Positions 45,187 through 55,099 are shown, counted from the first letter of the stretch. The stretch is DNA of 64,000 bases from Mesostigma viride (GCA_009746045.1 RPFO01001209.1:122501-186500), one strand, 5' to 3'. Notes: generated by a model from the sequence alone, not told the origin. Made by a program: numbers and translations.

Positions 45187-46203
45187 AGGATTCAGGCTCC
45201 CATGGGGTCATCATGGCCCGTCTACGTACCTGGATGGCATTTATGTAATTAATGATGAGGATTCAGGCTCCCATAGTGTCATCATGGCTGGCCTACGTAC
45301 ATGGATGGCATTTATGTATATAATGATGAGGATTCAGGCTCCCATGGGGTCATCATGGCTGGCCTACGTACATGGATGGCACATATGTAATTAATGATGA
45401 GGATTCAGGCTCCCATGGTGTCATCATGGCCCGTCTACGTACATGTTTGGCATTTATGTAATTGATGATGAGGATTCAGGCTCCCATGGTGTCATCATGG
45501 CGTGTCTACGTACATGGATGGCAATTATGTAATTAATGATGAGGATTCAGGCTCCCATGGTGTCATCATTGCCCGTGTACGTACCTGGATGGCATTTATG
45601 TAATTAATGATGAGGATTCAGGCTCCCATGGTGTCATCATGGCTGGCCTACGTACATGGATGGCATTTATGTAATTAATGATGAGGATTCAGGCTCCCAT
45701 GGGGTCATCATGGCTGGCCTACGTACATGGATGGCACATATGTAATTAATGATGAGGATTCAGGCTCCCATGGTGTCATCATGGCCCGTCTACGTACATG
45801 TTTGGCATTTATGTAATTAATGATGAGGATTCAGGCTCCCATGGGGTCATCATGGCTTGCCTATACGTACATGGATGTCAAAGAAAAAAAAAATGATGAG
45901 GATTAAGGCTCCCGTGGTGTCATTATGGCCCGTCTACGTGTTGTTGGCATGTATGTAATTAATGATGAGGATTCAGGCTCCCATGGGGTCATCATAGATG
46001 GCCTATGTACATGGATGTCAAAGAAAAATAAATGATGAGGATTCAGGCTCCCATGGTGTCATCATGGCCCGTCTACGTGTTGTTGACATGTATGTAATTA
46101 ATGATGAGGATTCAGGCTCCCATGGTGTCATCATGGCTGGCCTACGTACATGGACGTCTCATAAAAAAAATGATGAGGATTCAGGCTCCCATGGTGTCAT
46201 CAT
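45187..46203 (+). repeat. Satellite, right array, segment 4
   Basis: About fifteen units; internally duplicated (45225-45480 resembles 45580-45835) and collinear with 33503-34224. Ends ATCAT, the Copia-5 target duplication. Confidence 0.95.
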
Positions 46204-46582
46204 AGTTATGCAACACAAAGCTTGGAATGCTTGGGCACTGCCAAATGGCGTGTGTGTGCGTGAACGACGAGACACCTTGGCATTAGGATAATGTGACACA
46301 TATACTGCTGGCCAGCCGCCAACTATGGCTGGCCAGACTTTGCGTAAGTTAAACTAACTTACTGATCCTGGACGGACTAGCCTATCAGTTACAACCTGAT
46401 CTAGTCAGTCCTAACATGACAACTACAGTCCCGGTACTGAGGTACCGGCTCATCACATACTGAGTACAGCCACGTGTCCATGCCACGACTGCTCTAGTCC
46501 AGCACCGTCCCAGTACCCAATTGGGCGCCGGCGGTGCTGGCACGTGTCCACTTAGGCTACAGGCGGGAGACTTAGACTAACT
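46204..46582 (-). repeat. 3' LTR of Copia-5
   Basis: 379 bp, matching 53317-53695 throughout. Contains the dyads CTGGCCAGCCGCC...GGCTGGCCAG and CGGTACTGAGGTACCG. Confidence 0.95.
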
Positions 46583-46965
46583 CCCACTTTAAGTTTTCTT
46601 TGGGTTTCAACAGAAACACACATAGCCATCAAATGGACGCAGCCATTCCCAATGCCTTAAAAAACTGTCAGATAACCTACTAGGACCCAAAGGTCACCTC
46701 ACACATGTACAAGAGATGCATTAAAAAGGCCCCATGTCTCAAGCATGGTTTCTTAACTGAGTGAGATGGGTGCTCCAGGCCCCAGCATGTCATGGTCATC
46801 CAAACAAGTGTCTCACAAAATTTTATTCAATAAATAACACATTCATCATGTCCCAACTTTCTAGACCAGTGCTTCTCACTGTCAGAAAACTACCCAGCTG
46901 CCACTGCAGCCTTTCAGCTGCAGTATTAGGCAGGGGGTCATGGGCTAACATGTACAATGTGCCAG
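46583..46965 (-). other. Copia-5 3' non-coding region and polypurine tract
   Basis: 383 bp. On the minus strand it ends AAAGAAAACTTAAAGTGGG directly before the LTR, a plausible polypurine primer that resembles those of Copia-2 and Copia-4. No gene. Confidence 0.65.
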
Positions 46966-49092
46966 TCACTTCAGACTGTAACCAGGGTTCATCAACCCAT
47001 ACAAGACCTGGTATTGTGGTCCTGCTGCTTGTGGCACCTTGGTCAGTGCATCTGCAGCATTGTCTTTGTCCCTGACGTGGGCTTTAGACTCCAGGTACTT
47101 GCATTCCTGTTTTAGCACAATCCAATCCAGGTCCGAGTGTACAGCCAAAGGATTGGCAAGGAAAGAGATGATAGATTGAGAGTCAGTCAGCAAATGTGCT
47201 TTCACTCCTGCAGAGCTACCAGCCTGGTGTTGAAGCCAGACCAGCAAGTGATTGAGATACCTTGCATGCAAGACAGAAGATACCACAGCCCTGCATTCAG
47301 CTACATTGCTACTCACAGCTTTCCTCTTGTGCAATCTACTGAACCAGGAGACTAGTGACTTCTTCCCACCTTGGTTATGCAGGAAAAACAATCCAGCCTC
47401 TCTGGCTTGAACCTTGGTAACTACCCTGGACTCCATTGAACTATCCATCATGCACGTGATGTGAATGGGAGTAAACAGGTCCAGTGAGTGAAGCATCAAA
47501 GGTGGACCATCATGCAACAACTGCTTGATTGCCCGTGCTCCTACCTCCTGTAGTACCTCATCATCTACCCTGCTCACAAAAGCCAGGTGGGGTGCACATG
47601 TAGCACATAGCCAACCAAGCTTGCCTCTAATGGTAGGGCACATGTCAGGGGTGATGTGAACAGGCAGGACATCCAGACAAGACTTAATGTATTCAGCAGA
47701 GGCCTGCATGGAACAAACCCAGCTGCCCTGCTGCTGCAGCAACTCAAGCATCATGCCACAGAACTTGACTGGCTCCTTGCCCAGCTCTAGCTGCTTGCCA
47801 ATCTCAAAACTGGCAGACACCTGAGCTATGAAAGCATCCACTGCAGCTCTAGGACCTGAGATTAACTGATCATCCCCATGCCAGACAAACATCATCATTC
47901 CATCAGGGTGTGGGATGACAAACAGGCAAGGGTCAATGTCATCATAGGTGGCCCCTAGCTTCATGAATACCTCCTGTGCAGACAGCCTAAAAATTTTTGG
48001 AGCTGACTGCAACCCTTCAACCCCCAGGTTTGGCCTCAACAAGGGTTGAACAATATCCCTGTGCCACACCTTAGGAGTATTCACCACGTATACCTGACCT
48101 CTCCAGACCTGCTGTGCTATGGCAGGGTCCCCCTTTAGAAAGGCTCTTTTGATATCTGTGGCTTTACACACATAATCCTTCCCTGTATTAAGCTGATGCA
48201 AAAACAAGGAAAGCAACACCTTGAGAGACGTTTGCTGAATACCAGGAGTATAAAGCTCAGCCTCTGTCAGCTCTGTAGAGCCCCTGAACTCAGTAACACA
48301 TGGCCTAGCATGGAAAATGGGTGGTCCCCCATCAGCCTGAGGTTTATGCTTGCACACAAACTTTAACCTTAGCTTCTTGGCTCCAGCTGGCATAGCATCA
48401 AGAGGAGTCACAGGTGGTGTGTGTGTGGGACTACGTGCATCTGGAACAACCCACTCCTCCCTGGCTTTGGTAAAAGCCTCAAGCCACTTAAGAAACCCAA
48501 TCTGCGTCTGGCAGTCCCGTACAATATCATCATAGGACAGGGGAGACATGGATGCAACATCCCATCTACCAAGCCCAAACGCTGAAGGGTGTAGCTTTTG
48601 AGAGTGTATGAGGTCCTCCACACACGGTTCCTGACCTGGGAGGTACTTGGGCTTAACTGCATTGATGGCAGCATCCAACCCAGTGCTAATCTGGCTCAAA
48701 GGGATTTTAAAATGATCTAGAGGCACCTGTCCTACCCCTGCCACACTCAACCTCCCAGCTGAGATGACAACACCAGGGTAAGATACAAAAGGTTCCCCTA
48801 ACAGGGCATTCCCTGAGTAACCCTCAACCACCTGAAATGGAGTGGGCATACCCAAGATTTGAATGCTCACCTGACCTTTGACCTGCATTTTGGTTTTGCC
48901 TGAAAAATCTGACACTCTAGCCCATGGTGAGGCCTTCATTTTCAGACCAGATACAGCTTCTGCACTGATGATACTCACCTGTGCTTGGGTGTCTACAGCC
49001 AAAATACTAGGATCTTGACCTGCATCCCCTACAGCATTGACCTGTGCTGTACCTGTTGCCACAACTGCTTTAGTGTTGTGTGCCTTGTGCAA
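46966..49092 (-). CDS. Copia-5 retropepsin-like domain, reverse transcriptase and RNase H
   Basis: Unbroken 708-codon frame. Residues about 30-110: LAVDTQAQVSIIS (DTQ = residues 34-36, 48985-48993) and VSIQILGMPTPFQVVEGYSG then NALLGEPFVSYPG, a retropepsin layout with Gln replacing Gly. RT: LRLKFVCKHKP, ELYTPGIQQTSLKVLLSLF, KATDIKRAFLKGD, GVEGLQSAPKIF and FVWHGDDQLISG (HGDD from residue 405, 47869-47880). RNase H: DSSMESRVVTKVQAREAG, WFSRLHKRKAVSSNVAECRA, LLTDSQSIISFL, NAADALTKVP. It should generate and mature the element's DNA. The true N-terminus probably lies upstream in the integrase polyprotein, reached by the shift near 49150. Confidence 0.92.
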   Translation of the reverse strand: MHKAHNTKAVVATGTAQVNAVGDAGQDPSILAVDTQAQVSIISAEAVSGLKMKASPWARVSDFSGKTKMQVKGQVSIQILGMPTPFQVVEGYSGNALLGEPFVSYPGVVISAGRLSVAGVGQVPLDHFKIPLSQISTGLDAAINAVKPKYLPGQEPCVEDLIHSQKLHPSAFGLGRWDVASMSPLSYDDIVRDCQTQIGFLKWLEAFTKAREEWVVPDARSPTHTPPVTPLDAMPAGAKKLRLKFVCKHKPQADGGPPIFHARPCVTEFRGSTELTEAELYTPGIQQTSLKVLLSLFLHQLNTGKDYVCKATDIKRAFLKGDPAIAQQVWRGQVYVVNTPKVWHRDIVQPLLRPNLGVEGLQSAPKIFRLSAQEVFMKLGATYDDIDPCLFVIPHPDGMMMFVWHGDDQLISGPRAAVDAFIAQVSASFEIGKQLELGKEPVKFCGMMLELLQQQGSWVCSMQASAEYIKSCLDVLPVHITPDMCPTIRGKLGWLCATCAPHLAFVSRVDDEVLQEVGARAIKQLLHDGPPLMLHSLDLFTPIHITCMMDSSMESRVVTKVQAREAGLFFLHNQGGKKSLVSWFSRLHKRKAVSSNVAECRAVVSSVLHARYLNHLLVWLQHQAGSSAGVKAHLLTDSQSIISFLANPLAVHSDLDWIVLKQECKYLESKAHVRDKDNAADALTKVPQAAGPQYQVLYGLMNPGYSLK

Positions 49093-50790
49093 GGCCTTAA
49101 GAATCTCAGCAAATGACTTCCTGGGAACGACAGGATCTGCTCTTTTTGTGACTCCTCCAGGTGTGAGGGAGGTGCTACCTGCTGCTCACCCTGTGCACCG
49201 TCCTCCTGCCCAGGTGGACTATTGGGTTGTAGTGGGGCTGCACTACTGAGGAACACAGGAGCTTCTACTGTGGTGCTAGTGCTTGCATCAATGACGTCCT
49301 TAGCCAATTCATTGGGTGAGATCAATCCACCAGACTCCTGCTCTGAATCCATGTCCAAGAATTCTACCCCTGACACGTCTGCCAGTGGTGGGTAATAAAG
49401 CTTGAGTCTATGCTTGCTGACCACACGCTCTCTGTCATGTTGTATAGTGACTGCAGTCCCTTCTTCATGAATTTTGGTGACTACAGCTGGACCGTGCCAT
49501 CTGGCAGAGTGTGCTCTTCCTCTGTCACCCTCTCTGAAAAATAACACATGGTCCCCCACTTCAAACACAGGCCTGGCATTGTTTTTGTCTTTCTTTGCCA
49601 GCAACTTGGCTAAGTGCTGCCTTTGTGTGTTGTAGTGAGTGTGTACCTCTGAAGCATAGCTGCCTGACTGAAGGCCAGTTGGGGTGATTTCCCCAAAAGG
49701 TGAGGACATTATTGGTTTGGCGTTTAGCTGGGTAGTCACCCCTGCTGCCCAAGATGCCCTGTCAGCATAGCTACCAGAGTCAGCCAACCTGGATGGCATT
49801 TTTCTTATCACATCCCTGATGGCTCTCATGGTACGTTCTACCAACCCCTGACGTTCATGATCTTGAGCCCCAGACACTTCTATCTTGGGCAGGTCATTCC
49901 TGTCCTGGATGCAGAGAAACTGCTGATCCAGCATTACTTTTTCAATGGGGTGAAAACGTGCCAAGGCTATCTGTAAAGCTCTGTGCAGCTGCTCTTTATC
50001 CATCCCAGGCAGGGGCTCCACTACCACAAACCTTGACCAGGCATCCTTTATGACTAGGTAGTATACCGTGTCCTTCACCACGTGTATAACATCCCCAACC
50101 AGTTTGCCTCTAGCCAGTGGTGGTGTGGCCACATGCCATTTTCTGGGCTTAGGAGCATATAGCTGACATTGCTCACAGTGCTTACGTACGTGCCTGCACA
50201 TCTGTTCCAGATCATGGCCTTGTATTTTATTGGCTAGCCTTTCAGCCACAGCCTCATGGCCCATAACCTTGTGCAGTTGCTCTGCTAGAGCACCATACGT
50301 GATTACCTTTTCTGCTGCTGCACTAAGGGAAGCTATGGTGGGGTCACGCATCATGTGTGACAGTGTCATGTCATATGCCACTTCCCAATCCACATCATCA
50401 CACTCAGGCAACACTTGGCAGACAGAAGGTAACAGGAAACCATTTGTGAAAAATGGTGAGGGTAGCTTACAGGTGTCACCCTGGTCTGCCGCCCCCGCGC
50501 GGTTGTAGCGCCCTGGCGTGGTCTTGTTGTGCCTGGGTGCCGTGCAGCGCGCTCCTGCTGCAATGGGGTGACGTGTTTTCCAGCATCCAGGACAAACATC
50601 AACGTCAGAACCATAGTCGGGTTTGCCTTTCCAGCAGTCATCTTTTAGGTGCCCCTTACAAAGGCACCTAGTGCAATGCTTGGTGGGGTCATGAGGCAAC
50701 CTCTTGTCCCCCCCTGCTGGCTTAGCACCCCCTGGCTTGCTAGCTCCCCCACTTTGTTTTCTGTTTTTATTGTTATTGTTCTTTCCCCCC
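49029..50790 (-). pseudogene. Copia-5 gag zinc fingers and integrase
   Basis: The frame is open from about 50790 (KNNNNKNRKQSGGASKPGG). It has CTRCLCKGHLKDDC (CCHC) and CPGCWKTRHPIAAGARC as second finger, then a linker and integrase: HKVMGH with CEQC (HHCC), GDVIHVVKDTVYYLVIKDAW, VMLDQQF, QDHERQGLVERTMRAIRDVI (intact catalytic Glu) and ARWHGPAVVTKIHEEG in the C-terminal part. It ends at 49029 out of frame with the protease; RKSFAEILKALHKAHN before the protease is readable in the next frame, so one indel separates them. Integrase otherwise looks complete. Confidence 0.87.
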
Positions 50791-51534
50791 CCTTGTTTCC
50801 ACCTCCCCCACTTTTGTTGTTTTTGTTTTTATCCCCCCCATTACCGCCTTTACCTGGGCTACCAGCGACTGCATCTGCTTCTTGGAGAGCCCCGTACCTG
50901 AGGCTTCCTCCCCCTTTACCTGCTTCACCTTTCCCTCCTTGGCTGCAGCAGCAAACGGCTCTAGGCATTGCTGCACATAGGCCATTGCCTTCCTGAAGTC
51001 CTCCCACTTATCCTTCAGACCTGCCAGGATTACTGACAGGGTGGTGGGGTCCAGTTCTGCCTTTTGTAGCCATAGGTGTACTAGGTACTTGGCATTGAGC
51101 TTCTTCAGCTCCTCATCTCCCTCTATGTACATGACATATTTTTTGTTGTCACTCACATAGTCACGCTTATTGACCTTATAGGCCTCTATCCACTGGAAGC
51201 CCTTAAGCACTTCTAAGTGCTCCCCCGTGGTAACAAGTGCCCTAAGATCAACCATGAACTGCGCCCACAACACATTTTCTGCCACGTCTACCCCGCTGCT
51301 GGCACGCTTTTGGTACAATTGTACCAACTGCTGGATAGGCTTGGCAGATTGATGGATGGGTGTGGACGCACGTAGAGAGGCAAACCAATCACGGACATTG
51401 TCGCTAGCATATGCATGTGACAACTTAAACAACCACTCCCTAGCTTCGTCCTGGGTATGGCCCTCTGGCAAACCCGGAAACACTAGCTTGTCCTCTTTCT
51501 TTTTTGGATCAAACCTGGGCCTAGTCAAGGCCAT
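50773..51534 (-). CDS. Copia-5 Gag N-terminal region
   Basis: 253 codons: MALTRPRFDPKKKEDKLVFP, LPEGHTQDEAREWLFKLSHA, QWIEAYKVNKRDYVSDNKKY, GLKDKWEDFRKAMAYVQQCL, then a Lys-rich stretch. It aligns along its length with Copia-4 Gag, so it is the capsid part. The frame leaves the zinc-finger/integrase frame at a run of eight C on the plus strand near 50785; one base there would join the two. Its start overlaps the end of the extra ORF by 10 bp. Confidence 0.82.
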   Translation of the reverse strand: MALTRPRFDPKKKEDKLVFPGLPEGHTQDEAREWLFKLSHAYASDNVRDWFASLRASTPIHQSAKPIQQLVQLYQKRASSGVDVAENVLWAQFMVDLRALVTTGEHLEVLKGFQWIEAYKVNKRDYVSDNKKYVMYIEGDEELKKLNAKYLVHLWLQKAELDPTTLSVILAGLKDKWEDFRKAMAYVQQCLEPFAAAAKEGKVKQVKGEEASGTGLSKKQMQSLVAQVKAVMGGIKTKTTKVGEVETRGGKEQ

Positions 51535-53207
51535 GTTGGAGGTTGTTGTCGTTCCTGCAGTTGGCGGTTGCTGCTGCTGCTGCTGTTGCTGTCGCTGCTG
51601 CTGCTGCTGCCGCTCCCCGCCCTCGTGCCGTGTTGGTGCAGACTCCTGCGTGCCGTGTCCTGCCCCGCCCTGGTTCCCCCCCTCTCCCCGTCATCCGCCC
51701 CCTCGTCCCTCCTCCGCTTTGGCTGGGGTGCGCATGCCTCTGCCTGCGCCCTTCGCTTGGCCGGCTTCAGCGATGCCACTAGCCTGGCCACCGTGTCGGC
51801 CAACGTCGCCTGCTCGCCTGGAGACAGCGGGTATCTGCTTCCAGCATGGCTTGCGCCAGCTGAAGCTGATCAATGAGGTCCTCCCTGTTGGACAGGTTAG
51901 ACGGTCCGGCTTCACCAGGCTGCCTGTAAACACGCGTGCGTGCGGCAGTGCCATCACGGTTGGTGATGGTCTTCTTAGGCTGCGACAAATAATAAAACAT
52001 TTGGCTTGCAGAAACATCCTCATCCGGCCCAAGGCCAAACTCGACTCTCACCGCTTCACCAAGCGGTCCCCTCACCGCTGTCTTACGTGCATGCTTGAGC
52101 ATGCGTCGTCGCTGCTTCAGGATGCGCTGCTCCATCCTTCCCACATTGGCTTCCCACCGTGCCAGCGAGCGTCTGTAACGTTCCTGCGCCTCCGGCCTGC
52201 CAGGCGCCTCCATCTCAGCCATATGCTGCAGCTTCATCGCCTGCGCCTTTTTCCATACCCTGAGTTCGCGGACCATCCGGTCCCGGCGCACCTGGGTGAT
52301 CGACATTTTGAGCTTGATGCGCTCCGTCAGCGCGATTTGCCTCACCCGCTCCGCCTGCTCGCGCTCCTTCTTGGCCTCTGCCGCGGCCCTCCGCGCCTGC
52401 CGACGCTGCTTGTCGGCGTGAACGTCGCCATGCGCTTCTGCGCTCACGCTCCCGCGCCGTCATTGCCGGGGTCATGAGGATCTCGTCCTCAGCAGATGCC
52501 CCCGACGGACCTGTCAAAGAGAACTCCGACTCCTGATGCACACCTAGGTGTACCTTCGGCTCACGAGACCGACGCAAACTTTTAAAACATGCAAGGTCCC
52601 CCCGACGCATCACCTCAAACTGCTCCTCGCCAGAAGCCAGCTCACTGCTGTGAAACAACGCCCGGCGCACGTTCTCAGCATCCGCCCTCTGCTGGGCGCG
52701 AGCACGTGCGTGCGTGTCTGCGCGCCGAAGCTCCCGCTCCTCGCGCTCAGCCATCGCCCTAGCGAGGCCTTCATCCGCAGCCACCTGTCGCGAGCGTGCG
52801 TCGTCCTGCTCCTCGGCTGAGGAACCAGGCTGGAGCCCATACAGCTCCATGGACTCCTCCTCTGCAGGAGGTGCCGAAGGTCCAGCCCCCGCCGCTGCAG
52901 CTGTCGGTGCGTAGGGAGGACCCCTCGGCCTGTTCACCACAGGCGTGGATCCCCTCCCCTGCGGATACAGGGGGACTCGCAGCACCACGCTGCTGTACGA
53001 ACCCTCGGACAAGTGGCCCGACGAAGACGTTCCCGACGTCGAGGGATCAGCCTCCATGGACTGATTGAAACTACGAGCCGCCCGCTCGATCTCTTTCTGA
53101 GCCGCGAGCTCAGAGTCGGACGTCCCCGAAGACGAGGACGTCGGGGAGCTAGACCTGCTCCTGGCATGCATCGGCGCCTTGCCCTTGTTGCTGTTGGGGT
53201 TAGACAT
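51525..53207 (-). pseudogene. Copia-5 extra ORF upstream of gag, charged coiled-coil protein
   Basis: Starts MSNPNSNKGKAPMHARSRSS about 110 bp after the 5' LTR and covers about 560 residues in three frames (53207-52215, 52447-51779, 51803-51525). N-terminal part: Ser/Pro/Gly-rich. Middle: Arg/Glu/Ala-rich long helices (AEREERELRRADTHARARAQ; ERVRQIALTERIKLKMSITQ) likely forming coiled coil. C-terminal part: PKRRRDEGADDGERG, basic, then Ser-rich. No enzymatic motif. Family unknown. The overlap with gag by a few bases suggests the two may be translated together. Confidence 0.55.
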
Positions 53208-53316
53208 TTTTCCAAAAAAAAAAAACTGGAGGTCGAAAAATGGAATGGGTTGTTTTTGTTCGCGAAATGAACGCTCGTCGTCCTGTTGTGTGTATGTTTT
53301 TGGAGTTTTTAATGCA

Positions 53317-53695
53317 AGTTATGCAACACAAAGCTTGGAATGCTTGGGCACTGCCAAATGGCGTGTGTGTGCGTGAACGACGAGACACCTTGGCATTAGG
53401 ATAATGTGACACATATACTGCTGGCCAGCCGCCAACTATGGCTGGCCAGACTTTGCGTAAGTTAAACTAACTTACTGATCCTGGACGGACTAGCCTATCA
53501 GTTACAACCTGATCTAGTCAGTCCTAACATGACAACTACAGTCCCGGTACTGAGGTACCGGCTCATCACATACTGAGTACAGCCACGTGTCCATGCCACG
53601 ACTGCTCTAGTCCAGCACCGTCCCAGTACCCAATTGGGCGCCGGCGGTGCTGGCACGTGTCCACTTAGGCTACAGGCGGGAGACTTAGACTAACT
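53317..53695 (-). repeat. 5' LTR of Copia-5
   Basis: 379-bp partner of 46204-46582, followed at 53696 by ATCAT and a 21-bp satellite remnant that ends where the next element starts. Confidence 0.95.
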
Positions 53696-53995
53696 ATCAT
53701 GGCTTGTCTACGTACATTTGGTGAGCTATGCTCATTTTATCTATGACTAACCTGCTGAGCGGAGAATGCAACGCCGTATAGCACCAAAAGAAAAAAAATA
53801 ATTTTAGAAAAAATATTTTTTGTGCTGGCACCCGTACCCCAGCCACCCAGGTAGGGGTTGGCTGGAGAGGTGGTTGCTATAAAGGGTGGGCTTCCATTCT
53901 AGGGAAGCAGGTTGTTTTCTTTTGCCTGAGAACCTCACGTGACCACAACACAAAAAACAAAACGCAAGATAACACATCAAGCAGTATAACCTACC

Positions 53996-55099
53996 ATGTC
54001 CACAGTGACAGCCCCAGACCGGAATTTCCTAGCGAAACTCAAGCAAGCAGCCAAGGAGGGATGCACCCCAAAGGAGGCCGCCACTGCGGTTCAGAAGATC
54101 CTAGGGGAGGGGAACTGGCTAGAGCGGATCCAGAAGCTCACTCCGGGGCGTGCCAAGAACGTCATGGACGTCCTGGAGGAACGGGGGTTTGTCAGCGACT
54201 GGGATGGGGAGGAGGCCCTGGCCGATGTGCTAGCAGCGCAACTGGGGGAGGCTATTGCAGAGCCGGACCCACCAGTATCAGCAGGTGCGGTGGGAACGGG
54301 GGGTGTTCCCCCTTCGGCAGGTGGAAGCGGAGGGGCGGGGCATGGTGGAGCGGGCGCTGGGGAGGACGATGGCGCTCCTGGGGCGATCGACCAGGCTGTG
54401 GCGGACCTGGACCGAAACCTAGGTCGGCTGCTGGGGACCGAGACGGGCTATGCAACGCCAGCTGGAGGGCTTCCATCCCGGCCGGGCAACGCCCGCACTG
54501 GCGGAGATATTGGCGACCTAATATCGGCTATGTCGAAGCTGCTGGACCAGGCAAAGACTCCAGCAGCTGCAAGCCCAGCCGCAGCGACGACTGCTGGCAG
54601 GCTGGCGCGCACGAAGGGGGTGGCGCTGAGTGGGCATGCAGTGCCGGTGCTGGTGAGCAACATGCTGGAGGCGGTGCTGCCGGGAATGCTGGACTACGCG
54701 GAGAGCGTGGGGGGGAAGTCCATCCGTGCATCGTTAATGCTGACGATGCACGGCAGCTCAGCCAGCGGGGAGAGGCGGATGCTGCTCCTGCAGATGGCAG
54801 GAATTCTGGACACGATGGTGACAGAATTTGGCTACTGGGCCACGCCACGCTCCGAAGTAATTCTGGAGCTGGCAGCAGCCGAGTACCTGGCAAAGCTGAT
54901 CACGGCATGCCAGCTGGTGGATGTGGGGTCGACGGGGTGGAAGGGGACGCCGTCGGCAATGCTGCCATTCCAGGAGGGTGGAGCAATGCTGGCGTCTCCG
55001 GCGGTGCGGGCGGCGATGAGCATGGGGAAGCTGCAGCACAAGCTGGAGCAGGGTCCCGGCAAGAAGGGGCAGGGCGGCCCGTCCAACAACAACAAGTGA
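53996..55099 (+). CDS. Gag-like ORF1 of the DIRS/PAT-like element
   Basis: 367 codons starting MSTVTAPDRNFLAKLKQAAK, with an ATG preceded by about 270 bp of leader. The N-terminal 85 residues are helical, a Gly/Ala/Pro-rich linker follows (about 90-200), and the C-terminal 150 residues are a helical domain (MLTMHGSSASGERRMLLLQM; SEVILELAAAEYLAKLITAC) ending in a basic, Asn-rich tail. No zinc knuckle. Position and composition fit a structural ORF1 as in DIRS-group elements, but I do not recognise the family. Intact frame. Confidence 0.6.
   Translation: MSTVTAPDRNFLAKLKQAAKEGCTPKEAATAVQKILGEGNWLERIQKLTPGRAKNVMDVLEERGFVSDWDGEEALADVLAAQLGEAIAEPDPPVSAGAVGTGGVPPSAGGSGGAGHGGAGAGEDDGAPGAIDQAVADLDRNLGRLLGTETGYATPAGGLPSRPGNARTGGDIGDLISAMSKLLDQAKTPAAASPAAATTAGRLARTKGVALSGHAVPVLVSNMLEAVLPGMLDYAESVGGKSIRASLMLTMHGSSASGERRMLLLQMAGILDTMVTEFGYWATPRSEVILELAAAEYLAKLITACQLVDVGSTGWKGTPSAMLPFQEGGAMLASPAVRAAMSMGKLQHKLEQGPGKKGQGGPSNNNK

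Larger units (their letters stand above)
46204..53695 (-). mobile_element. Copia-5, best preserved AGTT/AACT element
   Basis: LTRs 53317-53695 (5' on this strand) and 46204-46582, 379 bp each with no difference noticed, ends AGTT...AACT, target duplication ATCAT at 46199-46203 and 53696-53700. Order on the minus strand: long extra ORF, gag, two zinc fingers plus integrase, then a single 708-codon frame with retropepsin-like domain, RT and RNase H. Breaks remain in the extra ORF, at a run of C near 50785 and between integrase and protease. Likely the youngest full-length member. Confidence 0.94.
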
